DNA of 29,268 nt from Clostridiales bacterium. GTDB lineage: Bacteria > Bacillota > Clostridia > Christensenellales > Aristaeellaceae. This document shows positions 15,379-22,327 of this stretch, in pieces (position 1 is the first letter of the stretch; each line of letters starts with the position of its first letter). The notes beneath the pieces were generated by a model, which had not been told where the DNA came from, did no database searches, and saw only the letters and a program-made list of their open reading frames with translations. The stretch spans positions 1-29,268 of the forward strand of contig SFHU01000024.1 of assembly GCA_004555535.1 (NCBI GenBank), given 5' to 3'. Made by a program: the position numbers and the translations under genes.

Positions 15379-15407
15379 TTGAAAAGACGGGAAAAATCTG
15401 TTATAAT
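15379..15407 (+). promoter_or_regulatory. Promoter of the rsmD-coaD cluster
   Basis: -35 TTGAAA (15379-15384) and a perfect -10 TATAAT (15402-15407) are 17 bp apart. GGAGG at 15449-15453 precedes the rsmD ATG at 15459 by five bases. Confidence 0.8.
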
Positions 15408-15458
15408 CAACGGACTGACCGCGGCAAAAACGCGGCGCAGGAACGGACGGAGGCGGGT

Positions 15459-16028
15459 ATGCGAATCATCGGAGGCCAGGCGCGCGGAAGGACGCTGGTC
15501 GCGCCGGCGGGGGCGAAGACGCGGCCCACGCAGGACTATGTGCGCGAATCGCTGTTCAACATCATCCGCTGGGACGTGGAGGATGCGCGCGTGCTCGATC
15601 TGTTTGCCGGCACGGGCGCGCTGTCGCTCGAATCGGTCAGCCGCGGGGCGAAAAGCGCCGTGCTGATCGACATGGACCGCGCGGCCTGCGCGGCGATACA
15701 GAAGAACATCGCCTCCGCGCGGATGCAGGAGCAGTGCCGCCTCATCGCGCGGGATTACCGCGCGGCCATCGAGCTGCTCGCGCGCGAGGGCCAGGTGTTC
15801 GACGTCGTTTTCATCGACCCGCCGTACAGAATGGAGAATACCGGGGAAATGTGCGCGGAACTCTATGACAGGGGACTGCTGGCGCCGGCGTTTCTGCTGG
15901 TCGTGGAGCACAGGCGCGGCTGCGCGCCGATGCTCGACGCGCGCTTTGACGCCTTCGACCTGCGCAGCTATGGCGACACCCAGATCACCTTCGTGCGCCG
16001 CGCGCAGACAGAGGAGAATACGCCGTGA
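15459..16028 (+). CDS. rsmD: 16S rRNA (guanine966-N2)-methyltransferase RsmD
   Basis: RsmD methylates G966 of 16S rRNA during small-subunit assembly, using SAM. The 189-aa length is standard. It starts MRIIGGQARGRTL, followed by RPTQDYVRESLFNII, the SAM-binding motif VLDLFAGTGALSLESVSRGA, the acidic LIDMD, and the catalytic motif FIDPPY (DPPY) near residue 125. The gene stop overlaps the coaD start by 4 bp (GTGA), the usual rsmD-coaD arrangement in Firmicutes. Confidence 0.95.
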   Translation: MRIIGGQARGRTLVAPAGAKTRPTQDYVRESLFNIIRWDVEDARVLDLFAGTGALSLESVSRGAKSAVLIDMDRAACAAIQKNIASARMQEQCRLIARDYRAAIELLAREGQVFDVVFIDPPYRMENTGEMCAELYDRGLLAPAFLLVVEHRRGCAPMLDARFDAFDLRSYGDTQITFVRRAQTEENTP

Positions 16029-16543
16029 AGACGCTGCTGTATCCGGGGAGCTTTGACCCCGTGACCAACGGACACATGGACATCATCCGCCGCGCCAGCC
16101 GCCTGTGCCAGACGCTGGTCGTCGCCGTGATGCACAACCCCGACAAGGCGGGCGCTTTCCCCGTGACAAAGCGGGTGGAGCTGCTGGAGCGCGCCTGCGC
16201 GGGGATCGGCAACGTGCGCGTCATCGCGCACGGCGGGCTGCTCGTCGACTGCGCCGCGCAGGTGGGCGCGGACGCGGTCGTGCGCGGGGTTCGCCCGCTG
16301 GGCGACTTTGAAGCGGAATACCAGATGGCCCAGATCAACCGCCAGCTCGGCGGCGTGGAGACGCTGCTGATGACGACCTCGGAGGACGTGGCATACCTCT
16401 CCTCGAGCGTCGTTCGGCAGGTTGCGGCCTTCGGCGGCGATATCGGGCGCATGGTTCCCCCGGGAACGGCGCAGGACATCCGCGCGGCATGGGTCCGCGG
16501 GGGAGAGAAGGAGGAAGACGCATGGACGAAAGAGAGCAGATGA
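16025..16543 (+). CDS. coaD: Phosphopantetheine adenylyltransferase
   Basis: CoaD transfers AMP from ATP to 4'-phosphopantetheine, the penultimate step of coenzyme A synthesis. The core matches the ~160-aa family: YPGSFDPVTNGHMDIIRRA (with the TxGH nucleotidyl-transfer motif), MHNPDKAGAFPV, VVRGVRPLGDFEAEYQMAQINR, and YLSSSVVRQVAAFGGDI. It starts with GTG at 16025, overlapping the rsmD stop. The tail after MVPPGTAQDIRA is slightly extended (total 172 aa) because it runs 22 bp into the next gene. Confidence 0.96.
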   Translation: MKTLLYPGSFDPVTNGHMDIIRRASRLCQTLVVAVMHNPDKAGAFPVTKRVELLERACAGIGNVRVIAHGGLLVDCAAQVGADAVVRGVRPLGDFEAEYQMAQINRQLGGVETLLMTTSEDVAYLSSSVVRQVAAFGGDIGRMVPPGTAQDIRAAWVRGGEKEEDAWTKESR

Positions 16544-17241
16544 ATCAGGAGGAGACGCGCGCGCCCGAGCGCACCTACCGCAGGGAACAGACGGCCGGGA
16601 GCGACAGCATCGCGCAGGCCAAGCGCGTCCTCGACCTGATCGAGCAGAAGCTCTCCGAGGGGCGCAGGATTCCCCTGAGCAAGGGCATGGCTGTCGTGAG
16701 CGTCGACGAGATCGGCAACCTGATCAGCCAGCTGCGCATTGCGCTGCCCAAGACCGTCCTGCAGGCGCAGGACATCATGCAGCGCAGCCAGCAGATCATG
16801 GAGGACGCGCGCCGGGCGGCTGAGGAGACGGCCAACCAGGCGGAGACGGTCTACAAGAAGGCCGTCGCCGACGCGAACGCCTTCAAGGAGAGCGTGCAGA
16901 AGGAGGCCGACGATTACGACCGCGCGACGCGCCAGAACGCGCAGAGCGCCGCCGACGCGATGCTCGCGGACGCGAAGATGCGCGCCGACCAGGTGCTGCT
17001 CGCAGCACAGCAGAACGCGCAGAGCATGGTCGAGGAGAGCGAGATCACCCGCCGCGCGCAGGCCTACGCGATGGAGACCCGCGAGCGTGCGGAGAAGGAC
17101 GCGGACAGCATCTACAGCCAGGCCTGCGTGCAGACGGACAAGATGCTCAGCGGCGCTGCCGCGGCGCTTTCCCGCAGCGCCAGCGAGCTCGCCGCCCTGC
17201 GCGACAGCCTGCTCGGGCAGGGGCAGCAGAACGCCCGCTGA
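16522..17241 (+). CDS. Coiled-coil protein of the coaD cluster (DivIVA/ATPase-annotated type)
   Basis: This 239-aa protein has no membrane segments. After a Glu/Gln-rich head it has VDEIGNLISQLRIALPKTVLQAQ, then a long, highly charged alpha-helical region (about residues 85-220) full of Ala, Glu, Gln and Arg in heptad-like spacing (IMEDARRAAEETANQAE and similar), so a coiled coil is likely. Proteins like this after coaD in Clostridia are often annotated as 'ATPase' by weak similarity, but I see no Walker motif. A cytoskeletal or division-related scaffolding role is a guess from the DivIVA-like composition. GGAGG lies before the ATG at 16522 within coaD (22-bp overlap). Confidence 0.75.
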   Translation: MDEREQMNQEETRAPERTYRREQTAGSDSIAQAKRVLDLIEQKLSEGRRIPLSKGMAVVSVDEIGNLISQLRIALPKTVLQAQDIMQRSQQIMEDARRAAEETANQAETVYKKAVADANAFKESVQKEADDYDRATRQNAQSAADAMLADAKMRADQVLLAAQQNAQSMVEESEITRRAQAYAMETRERAEKDADSIYSQACVQTDKMLSGAAAALSRSASELAALRDSLLGQGQQNAR

Positions 17242-17281
17242 CGCGGCGCTTCCGAGGAACGACGAAAGGAACGGGATACCG

Positions 17282-18241
17282 ATGAACGAAAAGAATACGC
17301 TGTACATTGTGATTCCCTGCTACAAGGAGGAGGCCGTGCTGCCGGAGACCAGCAAGCGCCTGCGCGAGAAGATGAACGCGCTGCGGGCGGCGGGCAAGAT
17401 CAGCGGGCACAGCCGCGTCATGTTCGTCAACGACGGCTCCAGCGACCAGACCTGGCCGATCATCAGCCGCCTGCACGAGCAGGAGCCGGAGATGTTCTCC
17501 GGCGTCAACCTCTCGCGAAACCGCGGCCATCAGAACGCGCTGCTGGCGGGCCTGCTGACCGCCGTCAACTACGCGGACATGATCATCTCGATGGACGCCG
17601 ACCTGCAGGACGATATCAACGCCGTCGACGCGATGGTCGACGCCTACCACGAGGGCTACGAGATCGTCTACGGCGTGCGCAGCAAGCGCGAGAAGGACAC
17701 CTTCTTCAAGCGCTTCACGGCGGAGGGCTTCTACAAGGTCATGAAGGCGCTGGGCGTGGACATCGTCTTCAACCACGCGGATTACAGGCTGATGAGCCGT
17801 CGCGCGGTCGAGGGGCTTGCGCAGTTCTCGGAGGTCAACCTCTTCCTGCGCGGCATCGTGCCGCAGATCGGCTACAAGTGGACGACGGTCTCCTATGAGC
17901 GCGCGGAGCGCTTCGCGGGCGAGAGCAAGTATCCGCTCAAGAAGATGATCGCCTTTGCCGCCGACGGCATCACCTCCTTCTCGGTCAAGCCGATCCGGCT
18001 GGTGTTTTCCACCGGCGTCGTCGTCTTCCTGATCAGCCTGGTCATGCTGCTCTATGCGCTGATCTCCAAGCTCGCCGGGCACACCTCTGCGGGCTGGACG
18101 TCGCTGATGGGCTCCATCTGGCTGCTGGGCGGCATTCAGCTGCTCGGCCTGGGCATCATCGGCGAATACATCGGCAAGATCTACAACGAGACGAAGCGCC
18201 GTCCGCGCTTCATCATCGAAAGCGTACTGAACAAGGCATGA
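17282..18241 (+). CDS. Glycosyltransferase family 2 with two C-terminal membrane helices (GtrB/ArnC-like)
   Basis: This 319-aa membrane-bound transferase uses a nucleotide sugar to load a polyprenyl phosphate. The GT-A domain shows YIVIPCYKEEAVLPET, VMFVNDGSSDQTW, LSRNRGHQNALLAGL, MDADLQD (DxD motif) and YGVRSKREKDTFFKRFTAEGFYKVM, then DYRLMSRRAV and FLRGIVPQIGY. Two helices close the protein (VVFLISLVMLLYALI and GGIQLLGLGIIGEYIG), followed by IYNETKRRPRFII, the usual GtrB/ArnC/YkoT ending. It probably supplies sugars for surface polymers. The start has AAAGGAA about 12 nt upstream. It overlaps the YabN/MazG gene by 4 bp. Confidence 0.92.
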   Translation: MNEKNTLYIVIPCYKEEAVLPETSKRLREKMNALRAAGKISGHSRVMFVNDGSSDQTWPIISRLHEQEPEMFSGVNLSRNRGHQNALLAGLLTAVNYADMIISMDADLQDDINAVDAMVDAYHEGYEIVYGVRSKREKDTFFKRFTAEGFYKVMKALGVDIVFNHADYRLMSRRAVEGLAQFSEVNLFLRGIVPQIGYKWTTVSYERAERFAGESKYPLKKMIAFAADGITSFSVKPIRLVFSTGVVVFLISLVMLLYALISKLAGHTSAGWTSLMGSIWLLGGIQLLGLGIIGEYIGKIYNETKRRPRFIIESVLNKA

Positions 18242-19590
18242 AAACGATCACTATTCTCTCGCTCGGGCCGGACTCGGGCGAGCTTTTGACGCTCGGGGCG
18301 CTTACCGCGATGCGCACGGCGAAGGTGCTCGTGCTGCGCACGCGCCGCCATGCCGCGGCGGAGCTGCTTGAGCGGGAGGGCGTCGCCTTTGAGACGCTCG
18401 ACGCGCTCTATGAGCAGAGCGAGGACTTTGACGAGCTCTGCGCGCTGGCGGCAAAGGCGCTCATCGCCCGGGCCTCGGAGACGGAGGCGCTTTGCTACGC
18501 TGTCAGCGAGCCGGCAAACGACGCGACCGTCCGCGCGCTTTCGCAGGCGCTGCCCGAGGGAATCGCGCTGCGCGTACAGGGCGGCGTGACGCTTGCGGAA
18601 AACGCGGCCTGCGCCGTGCTGCCCTATGGCGTCAATACGGAGAACCTGCGCACGGTCACGGCGCTGTCAGTCGACGCGCTGCGCGTGCAGGCGGACTGCC
18701 CGCAGGTCGTCACGGAGATCGACAACCGCTGCCTGGCCTCCGACGTCAAGCTCTGGCTTGGCGACCTGTTTGACGACGGGATGACCGTGTATTTCCTTGA
18801 AAACGCGGCGGAGCCGTTTGCCGAGGCGCGGCCCATCGCGCTGTGCGAGCTGGACAGGCAGAGCCATTACGACCACAGGACGGCTGTACTCGTGCCGGCG
18901 GTCAGCGTCTACGAGCGCTCCCGGGCGAGCTACGAGGACTTTGTGCAGGTCATCTCACGGCTGCGCGGCCCCGGCGGCTGCCCCTGGGACAGGGCGCAGA
19001 CGCACCACACACTGCGCCAGTTCATGATCGAGGAGGCCTGCGAGGCCGCCGAGGCGATGGACGGCGAGGATCCGATGAAGATCGCGGACGAGCTGGGCGA
19101 CGTGCTGCTGCAGGTCGTGCTCAACAGCGCCATCGGCGCGGAGCACAGGGACTTCACCGATCGCGACGTCACCAGCATGGTGGCGCACAAGATGATCACG
19201 CGGCATGAGCACGTCTTTGGCCGCGCCCGGGCGGACAGCGCGCAGGCAGTCGGCTCCGTCTGGGAAAACGCGAAGCGGCGGGAGCGCGGCGAGCAGACGC
19301 CGCTGGAGCGCGCGCTCGACGTGCCGGCCTCGCTGCCCGCGCTGATGCGCGCACAGAAGATCGCCAAGCGCCTGGATGGCGACGCGCCTATGACGGACGG
19401 GGATGCGCTCGAGGCGCTCGGGGAGGCCGTCCGCCGGCTTGGGGAGCGCAGGGATGAGGCGGCGCTGGGCGAAACGCTCGCCGCCTGCGCGCATCTGGCG
19501 CAGGCGCTGGGGCTCGACGCGGAAACTGCGCTGCGCACCGCGACGGCCAGAAGACTCAGGGACGCCGCCGGAGCGGGAAAAAACCGTTGA
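18238..19590 (+). CDS. mazG: YabN-type protein: degenerate tetrapyrrole-methylase-like domain fused to MazG pyrophosphohydrolase
   Basis: The 450-aa protein has two parts. Residues ~1-220 follow the tetrapyrrole (SAM) methylase fold (LLTLGALTAMRTAKVLVLRT), but the usual GLGPGD reads SLGPDS and the later 'PGHPxVAE' reads SEPANDAT, so SAM binding is doubtful. Residues ~235-450 are a MazG nucleotide pyrophosphohydrolase: LRGPGGCPWDRAQTHHTLRQFMIEEACEAAEAMD, ADELGDVLLQVVLNSAIGA, MITRHEHVFG, and VWENAKRRE, with the metal-binding EExxE and ExxD motifs intact. MazG removes pyrophosphate from (d)NTPs to clear damaged nucleotides. In Bacillus the related YabN sits near transcription and cell-envelope genes. 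It starts with ATG overlapping the GT2 stop. Confidence 0.88.
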   Translation: MKTITILSLGPDSGELLTLGALTAMRTAKVLVLRTRRHAAAELLEREGVAFETLDALYEQSEDFDELCALAAKALIARASETEALCYAVSEPANDATVRALSQALPEGIALRVQGGVTLAENAACAVLPYGVNTENLRTVTALSVDALRVQADCPQVVTEIDNRCLASDVKLWLGDLFDDGMTVYFLENAAEPFAEARPIALCELDRQSHYDHRTAVLVPAVSVYERSRASYEDFVQVISRLRGPGGCPWDRAQTHHTLRQFMIEEACEAAEAMDGEDPMKIADELGDVLLQVVLNSAIGAEHRDFTDRDVTSMVAHKMITRHEHVFGRARADSAQAVGSVWENAKRRERGEQTPLERALDVPASLPALMRAQKIAKRLDGDAPMTDGDALEALGEAVRRLGERRDEAALGETLAACAHLAQALGLDAETALRTATARRLRDAAGAGKNR

Positions 19591-19627
19591 GAGAACAGGA
19601 AAATTCTCAAAAAATGCGTCTTCCCCC

Positions 19628-19656
19628 TTGCATGAAAGGCGGAAACCATGTAGAAT
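19628..19656 (+). promoter_or_regulatory. hup promoter
   Basis: -35 TTGCAT (19628-19633) and -10 TAGAAT (19651-19656) are 17 bp apart. The leader is about 80 nt, ending with AAGGAGG before the ATG at 19742 (spacing about 12, longer than usual). Confidence 0.7.
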
Positions 19657-19741
19657 ATGTCTTAATCGCGATTTTGAGCGATTGACGCAAAGCGGCGCGC
19701 AGCACGCGCGCGGGCGTTGTTGAAGGAGGATATTTTTCATC

Positions 19742-20017
19742 ATGAACAAGAACGAACTGAGCGCGGCGATCGCCGCGAAGGCGGGTCTGACCCGCAAGGA
19801 TGCTGAGGCCGCCCTGTGCGCGATGAGCGATATCATCGCCGAGAGCCTCAAGAATGGCGAGAAGGTCCAGATCGTGGGCTTCGGCGCCTTTGAGGTCAAG
19901 GAGCGTCCGGCGCGCAAGGCGCGCAACCCCAAGACCGGCGAGGAGATTCAGATCGGCGCGCGCCGCTCCCCGATGTTCAAGCCGGGCAAGGTGCTCAAAG
20001 AGGCCGTCGAGGGCTAA
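19742..20017 (+). CDS. hup: HU-type DNA-binding protein
   Basis: HU is the small dimeric nucleoid protein that bends and packages DNA. The 91-aa length is typical: MNKNELSAAIAAKAGLTRKDAEAAL forms the helical body, VQIVGFGAFEVKERPARKARNPKTGEEIQIGARRSPMFKPGK contains the beta arm with the conserved NP(K/R)TG tip, and LKEAVEG closes it. It is a single-gene unit with its own promoter and strong terminator, as is common for hup in Firmicutes. Confidence 0.96.
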   Translation: MNKNELSAAIAAKAGLTRKDAEAALCAMSDIIAESLKNGEKVQIVGFGAFEVKERPARKARNPKTGEEIQIGARRSPMFKPGKVLKEAVEG

Positions 20018-20025
20018 GCAAAATT

Positions 20026-20056
20026 TCCCGGGGAGGCTTCCCCGGGATTCTTTTTA
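20026..20056 (+). terminator. hup intrinsic terminator
   Basis: An 8-bp GC-rich stem CCCGGGGA/TCCCCGGG (20027-20034 with 20039-20046), loop GGCT, is followed by ATTCTTTTT. Strong. Confidence 0.92.
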
Positions 20057-20084
20057 TCGCTAACCTTTGGAAGGATCAACACAA

Positions 20085-21005
20085 ATGGCTATCATGCTCA
20101 AGCCCCTGTCCTATGTGCTCGTCATCGCGATGGGCTATCTGCTCAAGTGTGCCGGCTTCTTCGGCCGCGACGATCACCGGCTGATCTCCAAAATCATGAT
20201 CAACATCACGCTGCCCTGCGCCATTGTGCAGGCCTTTGACGGCTTTGTGCGCGAGGGCAAGCTGTTTTTGATCGTCGGCATCGGCTTCCTGTGCGCGTTT
20301 GTGCCGATGCTGGTCATGTATCTGGCGACAGGGCGGGACGAGACCCGCCTGCGCGCCTACCGGATGCTCAACATTGGCGGCTACAACATCGGCTGCTTCT
20401 CGCTGCCGCTGGTGCAGGTCTTCTTTGGCAGCGCGGGCGCCGTGGCCGCCTGCATGTTCGACACGGGCAACGCCGTCATGATGACGGGCGGCTCCTACGC
20501 GATGACCTCGACGCTGCTGCACACGGGCGGCGAGACGAGGGAGAGCGCGAAGGACATCCTGCTCAAGTTTCTCAAATCGGTGCCGTTTGATACCTACATG
20601 GTGATGATTCTGCTCGCGGCGCTGAACGTTCCGATGCCCCATGCGCTCTTCGAGCTCACGCGGCCTGCGGGGCAGGCGAACGCCTTTGTCGCGATGCTGA
20701 TGATCGGCATGATGTTCGAGCCGGCGGGCGACAAGGCGCTGCTGAAGGAGACGGCGCGCGAGCTGCTCTGGCGCTATGCCTTCGCGGCGGTCTTCGCGCT
20801 GCTCGTGTACTTCTGCACGCCCTTTGAGCTTGTCATCCGCCAGACGCTGGCGGTCATCTGCTTCGCGCCGCTGTCGAGCCTCGCGCCAATTTACACGGAC
20901 CGCTGCCATTCGGACACGGCGCTGGCCAGCTTCACGAACTCGGCGTCCATCGCCGTCAGCCTCGTGCTGATGCTGGCGCTGTCGATGGCGTTTGTCGCGC
21001 TTTGA
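20085..21005 (+). CDS. AEC (auxin efflux carrier) family transporter
   Basis: This 306-aa inner-membrane carrier has about ten helices in the AEC/BART fold. It starts MAIMLKPLSYVLVIAMGYLLKCAGFF, then DHRLISKIMINITLPCAIVQAF (family motif with the helix-breaking proline), a middle MLNIGGYNIGCFSLPLVQVFFG, and the C-terminal LAVICFAPLSSLAPIYTDR. Bacterial AEC carriers move malate, malonate or other organic acids, or unknown metabolites; the substrate is not determined. The ATG at 20085 follows AAGGA. There is no clear promoter between the hup terminator and this gene, so read-through or a weak promoter may be used. Confidence 0.85.
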   Translation: MAIMLKPLSYVLVIAMGYLLKCAGFFGRDDHRLISKIMINITLPCAIVQAFDGFVREGKLFLIVGIGFLCAFVPMLVMYLATGRDETRLRAYRMLNIGGYNIGCFSLPLVQVFFGSAGAVAACMFDTGNAVMMTGGSYAMTSTLLHTGGETRESAKDILLKFLKSVPFDTYMVMILLAALNVPMPHALFELTRPAGQANAFVAMLMIGMMFEPAGDKALLKETARELLWRYAFAAVFALLVYFCTPFELVIRQTLAVICFAPLSSLAPIYTDRCHSDTALASFTNSASIAVSLVLMLALSMAFVAL

Positions 21006-21053
21006 CATACAGACAGGAATGCGCATGTTTTGAATTTCCGGGAGGAGGAAATC

Positions 21054-22187
21054 ATGATGGAAAAGGCAAAGGTGTATTTCACGGACTTCAGGACGGTTCC
21101 GTTCGGCGACGGGCTGCCTGCCAAGCTCAAGAAGCTCATCCGCAAGGCCGGCATCGGCAGCATCGACATGGACGGCAAGTTCGTCGCCATCAAGATGCAC
21201 TTCGGCGAGCTGGGCAACATCAGCTATCTGCGCCCGAACTACGCCCGTGCCGTCGTGGAGGTCGTCAAGGAGCTGGGCGGCAAGCCCTTTCTGACCGACT
21301 GCAACACGATGTACCCCGGCAGCCGCAAGAACGCGCTGGAGCACCTCGAATGCGCCTGGGAGAACGGTTTCACGCCGCTGACCGTCGGTTGTCCGATTCT
21401 CATCGGCGACGGCCTCAAGGGCACGGACGACGTCGCCGTGCCGGTCGCGGGCGGCGAATACGTCAAGGAGGCGAGGATTGGCCGCGCGATCATGGACGCG
21501 GACGTCTTCATCAGCCTGACGCACTTCAAGGGCCATGAGATGACCGGCTTTGGCGGCACGATCAAGAACATCGGCATGGGCTGCGGCTCCCGCGCAGGCA
21601 AAAAGGACCAGCATTCCAGCGGCAAGCCGCATATCGCGCAGGACCTGTGCCGCGGCTGCCGCAAGTGCCAGCGGGAATGCGCCAACGGCGGCCTCGTCTT
21701 TGACGAGGCGAGCCGGAAGATGCACGTCAATCAGGAGAACTGCGTCGGCTGCGGCCGCTGCCTGGGCGCCTGCAACTTCGACGCGATCGAGTTTGACAAC
21801 GACGACGCGAACGCGCTGCTCAACTGCCGCATGGCGGAATACACGAAGGCTGTCGTCGACGGCAGGCCGGGCTTCCATATCTCGCTGATCGTCGATGTCT
21901 CGCCCAACTGCGACTGCCACTGCGAGAACGACGCGCCGATCCTGCCGAATCTGGGCATGCTCGCCTCGTTTGACCCGCTGGCGCTGGATCAGGCCTGCGT
22001 CGACCTGTGCATGCAGGCCAGCCCGATGGCCAACAGCCAGCTCGCCGACAACCTCAAAAAGCCGGGCTTCGCGGACTGGGGCGACCCGTTCACCAACTCT
22101 ACGCCGGAATCCGAATGGCGCAGCTGCTTGGAGCATGCGGAAAAGATCGGCCTGGGCAGCCGCGAGTATGAGCTGATCAGGCTGTAA
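21054..22187 (+). CDS. DUF362 iron-sulfur protein
   Basis: This 377-aa protein belongs to the DUF362 family (often annotated as ferredoxin or 4Fe-4S protein). N-terminal DUF362 features include KAKVYFTDFRT, VAIKMHFGELGNISYLRPNYARAVV, PFLTDCNTMYPGSRKN and MDADVFISLTHFKGHEMTGFGGTIKNIGMGCG. In the middle lie two clustered ferredoxin motifs (CRGCRKCQRECANG and CVGCGRCLGACNFDAIEFD), each with CxxCxxCxxxC, so two [4Fe-4S] clusters are expected; a third cysteine-rich stretch follows (NCDCHCEND). It probably transfers electrons in anaerobic metabolism; the partner is unknown. GGAGGAGG lies before ATG at 21054 (the next codon is also ATG). Repeat copy D follows its stop. Confidence 0.88.
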   Translation: MMEKAKVYFTDFRTVPFGDGLPAKLKKLIRKAGIGSIDMDGKFVAIKMHFGELGNISYLRPNYARAVVEVVKELGGKPFLTDCNTMYPGSRKNALEHLECAWENGFTPLTVGCPILIGDGLKGTDDVAVPVAGGEYVKEARIGRAIMDADVFISLTHFKGHEMTGFGGTIKNIGMGCGSRAGKKDQHSSGKPHIAQDLCRGCRKCQRECANGGLVFDEASRKMHVNQENCVGCGRCLGACNFDAIEFDNDDANALLNCRMAEYTKAVVDGRPGFHISLIVDVSPNCDCHCENDAPILPNLGMLASFDPLALDQACVDLCMQASPMANSQLADNLKKPGFADWGDPFTNSTPESEWRSCLEHAEKIGLGSREYELIRL

Positions 22188-22215
22188 TTCTGATTTGATT
22201 CTTAGCTGCTTTCAC

Positions 22216-22317
22216 GCATGCGAAGCGAAGAAGGGAGTCCGAGGGACGTTCTCCCTCGGGCAGGTTATAGGGCGGCAGCCCTATCGTTCTCAACCCGAAC
22301 GCAATTCGGTACAGAAC
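22216..22317 (+). repeat. Structured three-hairpin repeat, copy D (between DUF362 gene and mscS)
   Basis: The leader GCGAAGCGAAGAAGGG lies within 22216-22236. Hairpin 1 is CCGAGGGA/TCCCTCGG (22239-22246 with 22252-22259). Hairpin 2 is ATAGGGC/GCCCTAT (22267-22273 with 22278-22284). Hairpin 3 has outer stem GTTCT/AGAAC (22286-22290 with 22313-22317) around CCGAA/TTCGG (22295-22299 with 22305-22309). All three stems differ in sequence from the other copies but keep pairing. It lacks the longer linker of copies A-C between hairpins 2 and 3. The SD of mscS starts at the base after the last stem base, so it doubles as a 5' leader. Confidence 0.72.
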
Positions 22318-22327
22318 GGAGGTGTTT

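Noticed and set aside
19591..19618. GAGAA/TTCTC hairpin after the YabN/MazG gene as terminator
   Set aside because: The stem is only 5 bp and is followed by A-tract, not U-tract, on the plus strand; the minus strand has no gene ending there.
21002..21030. Promoter for the DUF362 gene overlapping the AEC stop (perfect -35 TTGACA at 21002-21007)
   Set aside because: At 17-18 bp spacing the -10 would be ATGTTT or TGTTTT, which is weak. It could be a real but weak promoter, but the evidence is not enough.
20076..22136. A very long minus-strand open frame (about 686 codons) antisense to the AEC and DUF362 genes
   Set aside because: It is rich in Arg, Gln, His and Asp, as expected for the mirror frame of GC-rich genes; it has no family similarity and covers two strongly recognised genes on the other strand.
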